From Psychrobacter fulvigenes (GTDB lineage: Bacteria; Pseudomonadota; Gammaproteobacteria; Pseudomonadales; Moraxellaceae): a stretch of DNA of 64,000 nt. The translations under genes and the position numbers were made by a program. This document shows, one piece after another, positions 45,279 through 53,454 of the stretch; position 1 is the stretch's first letter; every line of letters starts with the position of its first letter. The stretch lies in assembly GCF_904846155.1 (NCBI RefSeq), contig NZ_CAJGZP010000001.1:868001-932000 (forward strand), given 5' to 3'. The notes beneath the pieces are model-generated. The model ran no database searches. It saw only the letters and a program-made list of their open reading frames with translations, and had not been told where the DNA came from.

Positions 45279-46097
45279 ATGAAACGTCGTACTCTTTTAG
45301 CCCTTGCTGCCAGTACTGTATTACTTGCCGCTTGTGGTCAGTCTGGTAATGAAGCCAATGACAGTGCCGCGGCTGGTTCTGATTTACTGCAACGTATCAA
45401 TAATGGCGGTGTTATCAACGTTGGTACTGAAGGTACGTATCCGCCGTATACTTATCATGACGAGAGCGGACAGCTGACTGGTTATGATGTCGAAGTGACC
45501 CGTGCGGTTGCAGAAAAACTAGGCGTTGATGTCGAATTTAAAGAAACGCAGTGGGATGCCATGCTGGCAGGTCTAGATGCAAAGCGTTTTGATATGGTTG
45601 CTAACCAAGTCAGTCTAACCACCCCAGAGCGTCAAGCTAAGTACGACATCGCTCAAGCATACAGTTGGTCAGGTGCGGTGGTTTTGGCGCCCAAATACGA
45701 TGAGCGCTATAGTTCGTGGGATAACTTAAAAGGCTTACGTACTGCTCAATCGTTGTCGAGCAACTATGGTGAACTAGCAGAGCGCTATGAAGCCGAGATT
45801 ATCCCTGTTGATGGGATGTCACAGGCGATACAGTTAGTGAAACAAGGCCGTGCTGACTTTACGATGAACGATCAGCTTGCGATACTCGATTATCTAAAGA
45901 AATTCCCAGACAGTGGGCTTGAGATTAAGCTGGTTGCGCCTGCCGATGAACAGCGTGGTTCAGGCTTAGTACTGCTCAAAGGTGATGACGCTGTCGTGGC
46001 AAAGCTAAACGAAGCGATGGGTGAATTACAAGCAGACGGCACACTGACGACGCTGAGTGAAGAGTTCTTTGGTGCTGATATAAGTCAACAAAAATAA
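45279..46097 (+). CDS. Polar amino acid ABC transporter substrate-binding lipoprotein
   Basis: A 272-residue binding protein. The signal ends in the lipobox LLAAC (Cys 19). The mature part has [19 protein letters not shown], then [20 protein letters not shown] and [16 protein letters not shown], the layout of family-3 solute-binding proteins such as HisJ and the cystine binder FliY. The position beside hut favours histidine, but motif wording is close to cystine binders, so the ligand is open. The stop codon overlaps the permease ATG by one base (TAATG). Confidence 0.92.
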   Translation: MKRRTLLALAASTVLLAACGQSGNEANDSAAAGSDLLQRINNGGVINVGTEGTYPPYTYHDESGQLTGYDVEVTRAVAEKLGVDVEFKETQWDAMLAGLDAKRFDMVANQVSLTTPERQAKYDIAQAYSWSGAVVLAPKYDERYSSWDNLKGLRTAQSLSSNYGELAERYEAEIIPVDGMSQAIQLVKQGRADFTMNDQLAILDYLKKFPDSGLEIKLVAPADEQRGSGLVLLKGDDAVVAKLNEAMGELQADGTLTTLSEEFFGADISQQK

Positions 46098-46834
46098 TGC
46101 TGGCTTCTATAACGTCGGTGCTGGCTGAGCTGCTGGCACTGTTGCCATTCATGAGTCCAGATCGGGCACAGATTGTTATCAGTTCATTTTGGCCAATGCT
46201 AAAGGGTGGTATCTATTATTCGATACCGCTCGCATTGATCTCGTTTGCGATTGGTATGATGATTGCGCTGACGGTGGCACTGATTCGTATTGTGCCCCGT
46301 GCTGGCTGGTTTCATGAGATTGTTTACCGGCTCGCTCGTATTTATGTGTCTGCGATTCGCGGTACACCGATGCTCGTGCAGCTGTTTATTATCTTTTACG
46401 GTCTGCCCAGTGTTGGCGTTAAGCTTGATCCATTCCCTTCCGCCATTATTGCCTTTTCACTGAATATCGGTGCTTATGCGTCTGAGACGGTACGCGCCTC
46501 GATTTTGTCCATTCCCAAAGGCCAATGGGAAGCCGGTTCAACGGTCGGGCTAACGTATTTACAAACCTTTCGCCATGTGATTTTGCCGCAAGCGCTACGG
46601 GTCTCAGTACCACCATTATCCAATACTTTTATAAGTCTGGTAAAAGACACTTCTTTGGCATCATTGGTACTCGTCACTGAGCTATTTAAACAAGCTCAGA
46701 TCATCACAGCGCGTAATTATGAGTTCATGCTGGTCTATACCGAAGCAGCATTTATCTATTGGGGTATTTGTCTGATCTTGACCTTTATTCAAGGCAAGCT
46801 TGAGACCAGACTTGATCGTTATGTGGCCAAGTAG
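46097..46834 (+). CDS. Polar amino acid ABC transporter permease
   Basis: A 245-residue membrane protein of the HisM/GltK type with about five hydrophobic segments. The typical [20 protein letters not shown] stretch is at about 87-106. The ATPase-docking loop reads [20 protein letters not shown]. It overlaps the binding-protein gene by one base, so translation is coupled. The family works as a homodimer when a single permease is encoded, as here. Confidence 0.95.
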   Translation: MLASITSVLAELLALLPFMSPDRAQIVISSFWPMLKGGIYYSIPLALISFAIGMMIALTVALIRIVPRAGWFHEIVYRLARIYVSAIRGTPMLVQLFIIFYGLPSVGVKLDPFPSAIIAFSLNIGAYASETVRASILSIPKGQWEAGSTVGLTYLQTFRHVILPQALRVSVPPLSNTFISLVKDTSLASLVLVTELFKQAQIITARNYEFMLVYTEAAFIYWGICLILTFIQGKLETRLDRYVAK

Positions 46835-46888
46835 CTCATCGACTCATTCACGGGCAGTTTTAGCACTATCTGGACAACAGGAACGGTT

Positions 46889-47632
46889 ATGATTCAAGTC
46901 AGCAATATCCACAAAGCCTTTGGTAGCAATCAAGTGCTCAAAGGCATCGATTTGACCATTCACAAAGGCCAAGTCGTGGTGATATTAGGGCCGTCAGGGT
47001 CAGGTAAAACCACCTTTTTGCGTTGTCTGAATGCGCTTGAGATTCCTGACCAAGGTGTTATTACGTTTGACGATGGTAGCTTGACGGTAGACTTTGCTAC
47101 TAAGCCTAAGAAAAAAACCTTGCTAGCATTACAACGTAAGGCAGGCATGGTGTTTCAGTCTTATAATTTGTTTCCGCACAAGACGGCGATTGAAAACTTA
47201 ATGCTAGGGCCAACAGTCGTGCAAGGACAAAGCAAAGCGCAGGCTCGAGAGCAGGCTTTAGCATTACTCAAAAAAGTAGGTCTCTCGGACAAAGCAGATT
47301 TGTATCCGTTTCAACTATCTGGTGGTCAGCAGCAGCGCGTGGGTATTGCGCGTGCGCTCGCCATTGAGCCGTCGTTACTGTTGTTTGATGAGCCGACCTC
47401 GGCGCTCGATCCAGAGCTGGTACAAGATGTGCTTGGAACCATGAAGCAGCTGGCCTCTGAAGGCTGGACGATGGTTGTCGTGACTCATGAGATTAACTTT
47501 GCGCGTGATGTCGCAGATCACGTGGTGTTGATTGAAGATGGTCACGTGGTCGAAGAGGGCAGCGCGCAGCAGTTGTTTGAGGACTCAAAACATCCGCGTA
47601 CGCAGGCGTTTTTGCAGCGTATTGAGCAGTAG
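46889..47632 (+). CDS. Polar amino acid ABC transporter ATPase
   Basis: A 247-residue ATP-binding subunit. Walker A is GPSGSGKT (about 34-41), the Q loop is MVFQSYNLFPH, the signature is LSGGQQQR, Walker B is LLLFDEPTSALDP and the switch His lies in VVVTHE. It completes the importer with the two genes upstream; a 54-bp gap with CAGGAACGG precedes the ATG. A terminator at 47700 closes the operon. It could in principle energise other importers too, but not ModB, whose ATPases form a different subfamily. Confidence 0.96.
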   Translation: MIQVSNIHKAFGSNQVLKGIDLTIHKGQVVVILGPSGSGKTTFLRCLNALEIPDQGVITFDDGSLTVDFATKPKKKTLLALQRKAGMVFQSYNLFPHKTAIENLMLGPTVVQGQSKAQAREQALALLKKVGLSDKADLYPFQLSGGQQQRVGIARALAIEPSLLLFDEPTSALDPELVQDVLGTMKQLASEGWTMVVVTHEINFARDVADHVVLIEDGHVVEEGSAQQLFEDSKHPRTQAFLQRIEQ

Positions 47633-47699
47633 TAGATTTATAGTCATTCAAGTCATCTATCAAATCTCTACAGCACAAGCCTTTCATTTTTAGCAAAAT

Positions 47700-47733
47700 A
47701 AAGCCCCAACTGTGATGTCATGGTTGGGGCTTT
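47700..47733. terminator. Terminator between importer and EamA genes
   Basis: AAAGCCCCAAC (47700-47710) pairs with GTTGGGGCTTT (47723-47733). It lies between convergent genes. Confidence 0.85.
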
Positions 47734-47734
47734 C

Positions 47735-47766
47735 TTAGGGTCTATTGAATGTTCAATAGACCCTAA
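47735..47766. repeat. Perfect 15-bp palindrome built from the TTAGGGTCT end
   Basis: TTAGGGTCTATTGAA is followed after two bases by its exact complement. The arms match the start of the TTAGGGTCTGTTGAACATTC repeat with one change, as if two ends had been joined head to head. It may add a second terminator for the EamA gene. Confidence 0.7.
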
Positions 47767-47782
47767 TAGCGAGTAATAAAAA

Positions 47783-48730
47783 CTACACTTTTTGTCGTCT
47801 TCTTAACCAACGCGGTACACGCGTGGTCGTACCGTTTAATACAGCGTTTAACAAAGCGGCTAGTAGGATAAGTACCACGCCCATATACTGAATCCACGAA
47901 AGTGCTTGATGCAGCAGCAGTATAGAAAGGGCAATGGCGGTTAACGGCTCAAATATCGTAAACACTGAAGCGCGGGTAGCTGGTAATTTCTCCAGCGCTT
48001 TCATATAAAGAGCAAAAGGCACGACCGTTCCCAATAAGGACAGTCCTAAGACGTAGCCCCATGTAAGCAAAGGCAAGGTCAATAACTTCTCATAAGTTTG
48101 GTAGCTCTCAGGCAGTAATAGCAGCACACCAGCACTAATAACAATAGAGGTGAAAAACACCAAAGGGGCAGGATGCGCATAGTGCATCGCGCGCTTGCCG
48201 AGGACTCCGTATAGGGAATAGCAGACACCTGACAATAGCCCTAAAATAATACCCCAGTTGGCTTGCGCCTGCTCACCTAACATCGTCAGGCCAACGCCAA
48301 ATACTGCCATTAATGCCAGCAATGCTGACTGCCGTGTAATGGACTCATTCAGAAAAAATGCTGAAAATAATAAGCTAAAAACGGGTGCCGTATAAAGTAG
48401 GGCGACAGCGGGGCCAGCACCAACATAAATAACAGCGAAGAAATAGCATACCGACATACTGAGTACACCAATCAGAGATTGGAGTACCAGTCCAAGCCAT
48501 TGTTTTGGACGCAGCTTAATCAGATGTGGCCATAACTTTGGCAGCATGACGAGGATAAGAAAAGCGGCGGTCACGATGCGCAAAATGGTAATTTGCCAAC
48601 CACTAAAGCCAATTTGGTTAAGGTAGGTCGAAAATATCCCTAAAGTACCCCAACAGATAGCGGCGGTGATAATTTGTATGGTGCCTATCCATGATTGCCG
48701 TGCTGACATTGCGCTATCTGTGTTTGCCAT
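47783..48730 (-). CDS. EamA/DMT family transporter
   Basis: A 315-residue inner-membrane protein with ten hydrophobic segments in two EamA halves. It reads IITAAICWGTLGIFSTYLNQ at the start and ASVFTIFEPLTAIALSILLL near the end, both typical of drug/metabolite exporters of the DMT superfamily. The basic C-terminus (RVPRWLRRRQKV) faces the cytoplasm. The substrate is unknown; relatives export amino acids or metabolites. It is a single-gene unit. Confidence 0.92.
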   Translation of the reverse strand: MANTDSAMSARQSWIGTIQIITAAICWGTLGIFSTYLNQIGFSGWQITILRIVTAAFLILVMLPKLWPHLIKLRPKQWLGLVLQSLIGVLSMSVCYFFAVIYVGAGPAVALLYTAPVFSLLFSAFFLNESITRQSALLALMAVFGVGLTMLGEQAQANWGIILGLLSGVCYSLYGVLGKRAMHYAHPAPLVFFTSIVISAGVLLLLPESYQTYEKLLTLPLLTWGYVLGLSLLGTVVPFALYMKALEKLPATRASVFTIFEPLTAIALSILLLHQALSWIQYMGVVLILLAALLNAVLNGTTTRVPRWLRRRQKV

Positions 48731-48841
48731 ATCGTTCTCTTTTTTAGTATCTTATTGAAGCAGTTTTTTACGAAGTTTTTAATTAATCAAGATGTCTGAG
48801 CAAGAGTGAATTATCATTTCCAAAAGTAATACTGAAATAAG

Positions 48842-48873
48842 AAAAGACAACCCGATTGAGGGCTGTCTTTTTG
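48842..48873. terminator. Hairpin terminator with no obvious upstream gene
   Basis: An AAAGACA and CCC arm pairs with GGG and TGTCTTTTT, with one internal mismatch. It lies between the divergent EamA and tonB genes, where no coding transcript should end. It may stop a short or antisense RNA. Confidence 0.6.
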
Positions 48874-49030
48874 TGTTATGTCAGTCTAGCACTAAAATAT
48901 ATATTTATTAAGGGTCAAAGGGATAACAGCTGTACAACAGCAAAAACAAAGGTATAAGGATTATAATATAGCGCAGATAAAACGATAAAGGCGCTCTTAA
49001 TAAAATTTTCTTAACATGTATTGGGATATT

Positions 49031-50236
49031 ATGAGATCAACGGATTTCAACACGCCGTCGCTTAAATTGATATTAATGGCTCTTCTTGTCGCTGTGGGGC
49101 TGCACGTGGTCACAGCAGTGGCGTTAATGAATGTCAAAACATCCACGCCAACTGTTGAACCAATCCAAACTTCATCGCCGATTGAAATCCAGTTGCTGAC
49201 ACTGCCGCCTGTGCAGGTGGAAAACTCAAAACCAGAAAGCCCTCGTTCATCAGAGACCATAAAAGAGGACTCACAAGCAAAGTCTGAGCCCGCACCAGTA
49301 GAAGATTCTAAGCAGAAAGAAGACTTGCAAGCAATAGACGAGCCTAATCAAGAAGTGCCTAATCAAGAAGAGCCTGAGCAGGTAGCAGCGTCTGAAGAAG
49401 TAGAGAATTTTGAGCCGATAGAGGAATTCACTCAAGTACAAGACTCTGAACAGGCAGAAGATATCAATCAAGTACAGGATTCTAAACCAGACGAAAATCT
49501 TGATTCAGCATCCAAAACCAATACCAGCACAGTAGAGCGCGCAGCCACAACAGTTACGACAGTCACCACGGTAATAAAAAAGTCAGACAGTGAGGCAGGG
49601 TCTGGCTCAAAAGTCACAGAGTCATCGCCTGTGTATGATAATACTTACACAAGCCATTCAACCAATCCCTCTACCCCAAACACTATGGTAACAGGGGTTT
49701 TGGGAAACAATAGTGAGGGTGGGAATAGAAGAGGAGGAGCTAAGCCTCCTACTATAGAGTCGACAGCACAAACTCCTAAAGACATAAGTGCAGTAAAAAA
49801 TGCAGCAGGGTTAGCGGCACAGAAGGATTTTAGCCAAGAAGGGCGAGAAACAGACACTACCAAAGAGGAAAAAGCTGCCCAGCAGAAAGTGACAGCGCAA
49901 TCCAAAGAGTCAGTAATGAATGATTCAGCAGTGAATGACCCAGTAGCTACTTTTGACACTCGCGATGCCGAATGGGTGTCCACCCCTAAGTTTCATTTTT
50001 CGGACAAAGCGAAATTTGGTCTAGAGTCTAAGCAGACACGTACCGTACTATTGTCTTTAATGGTGAAAAGGGACGGCAGGATAGAAAGTGTAAATAGAGA
50101 ACAGCCATCAGGCAATACTGTCTTTGACAGAGAAGCAATGCAGCAAATAAAAAAGTACCAACTACAGCCGTTTATGAAAAACGATGTTGCAGTCAGAGGA
50201 AAAGTCATCATTCCAGTGGAGTATGAAGCACCTTAA
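49031..50236 (+). CDS. TonB-like energy transducer
   Basis: A 401-residue protein anchored by one N-terminal hydrophobic segment (ILMALLVAVGLHVVTAVALM). The long middle is acidic and rich in Glu, Gln, Ser, Pro and Thr with imperfect PNQE/QVQDS units, where most TonB proteins have Pro-Lys/Pro-Glu repeats. The C-terminal domain (about 320-401) reads RTVLLSLMVKRDGRIESVNR, then FDREAMQQIKKYQLQPF and VIIPVEYEAP, the TonB fold. With the exbB and exbD genes it should drive outer-membrane uptake using proton motive force. ATG 49016 is also in frame; neither start has a strong ribosome site. Confidence 0.85.
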   Translation: MRSTDFNTPSLKLILMALLVAVGLHVVTAVALMNVKTSTPTVEPIQTSSPIEIQLLTLPPVQVENSKPESPRSSETIKEDSQAKSEPAPVEDSKQKEDLQAIDEPNQEVPNQEEPEQVAASEEVENFEPIEEFTQVQDSEQAEDINQVQDSKPDENLDSASKTNTSTVERAATTVTTVTTVIKKSDSEAGSGSKVTESSPVYDNTYTSHSTNPSTPNTMVTGVLGNNSEGGNRRGGAKPPTIESTAQTPKDISAVKNAAGLAAQKDFSQEGRETDTTKEEKAAQQKVTAQSKESVMNDSAVNDPVATFDTRDAEWVSTPKFHFSDKAKFGLESKQTRTVLLSLMVKRDGRIESVNREQPSGNTVFDREAMQQIKKYQLQPFMKNDVAVRGKVIIPVEYEAP

Positions 50237-50367
50237 CAAACAGCAGTTTTATATCATTTACTTCATAAAACTGAGTTCATAAGAAGCTACTTTTGAGAAG
50301 GTACTTTATAGTATTACCCAATCAGTCAATGCTGCTAAATTAAGCAATAAAAACTAAGGAATCTGAG

Positions 50368-50961
50368 ATGGACTTGGCAAGCTACTGGCAATATAGTGAT
50401 GTGGTTACCAAAAGCCTATTTTTTCTGCTCCTAATACTATCCATTATTTCTTGGGTAACAGGCATTGTGCGCATTATTCAGAGTCGTAAACTGGCAGTCA
50501 CTGTCGGCGATGATTTGAGTCAGCAGATTCAGGCGAAACGTCCTGAATTGATGGGCTCTGATGCTGCTACTCGTCGTTTGGTCACAGAGCAGGCATTATT
50601 AAAACATATCGGGCGCTACCGTTTTGCCAGTGAGCGTGGACTACCTATCTTGGGGACAACGGCGGCGATTGCTCCGTTTATTGGGCTGTTTGGTACTGTA
50701 TGGGGTATCTTTCATGCGTTACATAATATCGGTGCAAGCGGCCAAGCAGGACTTGAGCAAGTCGCAGGGCCAGTAGGTGAGGCGCTGATTATGACTGGGC
50801 TTGGTATTGCAGTGGCTATTCCAGCCGTGGTGTTTTATAACCTTGCTGTGCGTATTAATCGCCGAGTAATGTACCATGCCAATGATAGAGCACATGACTT
50901 GTTGGCACAGTCTGCCGAGCTATCAGCTAAGCAAAGCGTAATAAATAAAGCAGCCGACTAA
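50368..50961 (+). CDS. exbB: ExbB-type proton channel subunit (MotA/TolQ/ExbB)
   Basis: A 197-residue membrane protein with three hydrophobic segments (about 17-37, 97-117 and 140-162). LPILGTTAAIAPFIGLFGTV and VGEALIMTGLGIAVAIPAVV are the family signature. It forms the pentameric channel that powers TonB with ExbD. AAGGAATCTGAG precedes the ATG. The tonB-like gene is upstream and exbD is 13 bp downstream, so the three genes form one operon. Confidence 0.94.
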   Translation: MDLASYWQYSDVVTKSLFFLLLILSIISWVTGIVRIIQSRKLAVTVGDDLSQQIQAKRPELMGSDAATRRLVTEQALLKHIGRYRFASERGLPILGTTAAIAPFIGLFGTVWGIFHALHNIGASGQAGLEQVAGPVGEALIMTGLGIAVAIPAVVFYNLAVRINRRVMYHANDRAHDLLAQSAELSAKQSVINKAAD

Positions 50962-50974
50962 GACACTGGGAATA

Positions 50975-51379
50975 ATGATGGCATTTCAGTTGGGCGAAGA
51001 TGACGCAGCAAGCATGAATGAGATGAATCTCATTCCGCTGATCGATGTGATGTTGGTACTGATGATCATATTTTTATTGACCGCAACAGTGCTCAATCCC
51101 ACGGTGGCACTCAATCTGCCGCAGACCAGTGCTGAGGTCAGCGAGCAGCCTGTAGAAATCATTCAAGTCAGTATTGATAAAGACGCAGGCATATTTTGGG
51201 ACAGTGAGGCGATTAGCCTCGAGGAGCTAGATGAACGTCTGCAGGAGCAAGCGCTGGTGGGCAACGATCCTTCTATCCATCTACGCGCAGACAAAGACGG
51301 CAAATACGATACAGTCGCCCAAGTATTGGCTTCTGCCAGTCAGGCGGGACTCAGCAAAATAGCATTCGTCAATGAGTAG
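50975..51379 (+). CDS. exbD: ExbD-type biopolymer transport protein
   Basis: A 134-residue protein with one membrane segment. The essential aspartate is in IPLIDVMLVLMIIFLLTA (about 22-39). The periplasmic domain follows, with SIHLRADKDGKYDTVAQVLA near the end. ExbD dimers sit in the ExbB channel and couple proton flow to TonB. Two adjacent ATG codons begin the gene (MMAF). It is the last gene of the operon. Confidence 0.94.
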   Translation: MMAFQLGEDDAASMNEMNLIPLIDVMLVLMIIFLLTATVLNPTVALNLPQTSAEVSEQPVEIIQVSIDKDAGIFWDSEAISLEELDERLQEQALVGNDPSIHLRADKDGKYDTVAQVLASASQAGLSKIAFVNE

Positions 51380-51589
51380 CGTTCGTCAAAGAATAGAGTC
51401 AGCAGTAAATCAGTCAGTATTGATACGCTGTTATTCACATGAACAAGCTTACCAAAAAGACTAATAAGCCCACCAATAAAAAAATAACGACGACAATGAG
51501 AAGAATGATTAAAAGAATAAAAGTTTTCTCCCATCATGTTTAAGTAAGCCTGCAAGGTTTTTACCTCTACCCTATATAGCTTCTAATAC

Positions 51590-52135
51590 TTACCAGCCAT
51601 AGCCGAATGGGCGGTAACCAAAGCGTCCATATCCATAGCCGAAAGGATAGGGAGAGCGCAGGTAATCAAGGTCACGTTGACGGATATAATAGTAGCGCCC
51701 TTGAGAGTAGGCCTCTTCTAATTTTTCGATACCTTCAAGTGGACAGACAGGCTGCCAGTCATAACCTTCACGCCCAAGCTTATAGGCGTTTAGCTCTGTA
51801 CAATAGCGCTTGAGGCCTTCTTGGCGTCCTTGCTCCCACAGGATACGATTGGGAGCTGCACCCGCCACGTTGGCACAGCTATTGGTATAGTAACCAAAGT
51901 AAGCGCCTGAACGGCCTTGAATGCCGTCTGCATAACCGAGCTCTTGCCAGTTACTGGTCTGGCACTGCTGCGGTGTCAAGCTTTGAGTGGTGGCGCAGCC
52001 TGACAGTGCGAGTAGGCCAGCTGCCATAAGCGATAAGGTGCTGGTCGATTTTATGGTAGGTTTGAGAATAGGCTTAACGAGCCTTTTAATCACGAGAAGG
52101 CGCGATAAGGGATTTAGTTTAGAAAAATAAGTCAT
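51590..52135 (-). CDS. DUF2799 lipoprotein
   Basis: A 181-residue envelope protein. The lipobox is ALSGC (Cys 47), preceded by an unusually long basic N-region (about 30 residues). The mature part has GYADGIQGRSGAYFGYY, then RILWEQGRQEGLKRYC and CPLEGIEKLEEAYSQGRYYY, the DUF2799 pattern of regularly spaced G-x-x-x-G and Cys residues. The last 25 residues are rich in Gly, Tyr, Phe and Arg (YGYGRFGYRPFGYGW). Family function is unknown. It stands alone, convergent with exbD. Confidence 0.88.
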   Translation of the reverse strand: MTYFSKLNPLSRLLVIKRLVKPILKPTIKSTSTLSLMAAGLLALSGCATTQSLTPQQCQTSNWQELGYADGIQGRSGAYFGYYTNSCANVAGAAPNRILWEQGRQEGLKRYCTELNAYKLGREGYDWQPVCPLEGIEKLEEAYSQGRYYYIRQRDLDYLRSPYPFGYGYGRFGYRPFGYGW

Positions 52136-52385
52136 AATAAACCTGCTCGTGTCCGAAGTTATGGTTTATCATAGCATTTTTTTATGCTAACGACTTTTTC
52201 ATCCTATTATTGAGTTTATTTATTTTTGCTTACTAAGCTGCTGATATTGCAGTGCTTATGCTAGAGAAAAACATATAGGACATGAGCCGTCGCTTGATTT
52301 TTTGCATAAGGTCACGATACTAGGGTCTGTATAGACTTGACCGCGACGCCTTGAAATAGTGGTGTGGTTGGACAATATAGTGACG

Positions 52386-52493
52386 TATAGTCGGAGCACT
52401 TTTAAACCGCTACGGTGTTATCCGCCCTAGATGTACTTAGTGTACTATCTGCGGTCGGTCGCCTTGTAGCGATTTTAAAGTTCCTTGACTATA
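52386..52493 (+). repeat. Correia-like element, copy 2 (108 bp)
   Basis: The element runs from TATAGTCGGAGC to CCTTGACTATA with the same length as copy 1 at 14503, eight substitutions and no gap. The TATAGTC/GACTATA ends are perfect inverted repeats here. It ends 63 bp upstream of the gene at 52557, in the same orientation relative to it as copy 1 is to the antiporter gene. The rest of this 420-bp gap holds no feature I can support. Confidence 0.8.
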
Positions 52494-52556
52494 GCAGAAT
52501 GGCGATACATATATTGTTGTTAGACGTTCTTTATTCATTTATAAGGTCGGGTTGTC

Positions 52557-53129
52557 ATGGGTGTATGGATTGCAATTGCCATTGTACTGTTTGTATTAGG
52601 TAATATGATGGCACTCAAACCTAACGGTAGTGACCAGCGCATAGATAACCTGCGTATGACGGCTCGTGGTCTGCAACTGAACCCCAAGCTTGTGACTTGT
52701 CCAGACTGGGTCAAAGGTAAAGACAACGAGTATGGCAAAGGCATGATTGGACAATACGCTTTAGTATTAGAAGGGGTAAGGTTCCCGCATGCACGCTATC
52801 AGCCAATTAATGGTGAGTGGCGGCCGGATAGCAGTGTCATTAGTAGTACAGAGAGCGACGGCTCAGCACACCCGCTCAATTTTGTTTTGGATAAAGTGCC
52901 GCTAGATCTGCCGTCGACGATTGAGCCTTTTGTAAAAGCGTTATTGATAAAGGCCAATTGTATTGTTATCTATTGGGAGGATGCCGCTTATGTCCGTCCC
53001 TCAAGCAATCCAAGCTTTCATACCCGATCTATAGAGCCTGATTTGACCGTACTAAAGTCGCAGCTTGAGACTTGGGCACTAGCAATGCAGGCAAGCTTAC
53101 AGCGCAAGGAAAAATCAAGTCATTATTGA
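52557..53129 (+). CDS. Hypothetical membrane-anchored protein
   Basis: A 190-residue protein with one N-terminal hydrophobic segment (VWIAIAIVLFVLGNMMAL) and a soluble domain. The domain has ARGLQLNPKLVTCPDWV, GQYALVLEGVRFPHARYQPI and ALLIKANCIVIYWEDAAYVRP. I do not recognise a named family; the body looks like a mixed alpha/beta domain exposed to one side of the membrane. A Correia-like element precedes it and topA follows in the same direction after more than 300 bp. Confidence 0.8.
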   Translation: MGVWIAIAIVLFVLGNMMALKPNGSDQRIDNLRMTARGLQLNPKLVTCPDWVKGKDNEYGKGMIGQYALVLEGVRFPHARYQPINGEWRPDSSVISSTESDGSAHPLNFVLDKVPLDLPSTIEPFVKALLIKANCIVIYWEDAAYVRPSSNPSFHTRSIEPDLTVLKSQLETWALAMQASLQRKEKSSHY

Positions 53130-53320
53130 ATACAGTAAGTTTTTGATAAAAAATGAACGATGAATCAAATAGCCATAAAGTGGCTAAAAGCGTTATAAAT
53201 CAGACGTTATTCGAGCTGTTTTGTGCCATACCTTATTTTTACAGTTGACAGTTTGACGCTTAGCAGTGTAACGTCAAGACAAGTTTTAGCTCGTTTTGTG
53301 CATACGTAACGGGTTTACGG

Positions 53321-53349
53321 TTGTCGTTTTAAACGATCTTTATTATAAA
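53321..53349 (+). promoter_or_regulatory. Candidate topA promoter
   Basis: TTGTCG (53321-53326), a 17-base spacer and TATAAA (53344-53349) resemble a sigma-70 promoter about 105 bp before the topA start. The TCGTTTTAAACGA palindrome overlaps the spacer. Nothing else was seen in this 325-bp gap. Confidence 0.4.
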
Positions 53350-53454
53350 TAAGTCATTAATAATTTATTAAAAGTCACTAAAAACTATCACAATAAGTGA
53401 TAACACTGCAGAATTTTATTCACATTTAATCAGTTTATTATGGTGTCGTCACAC

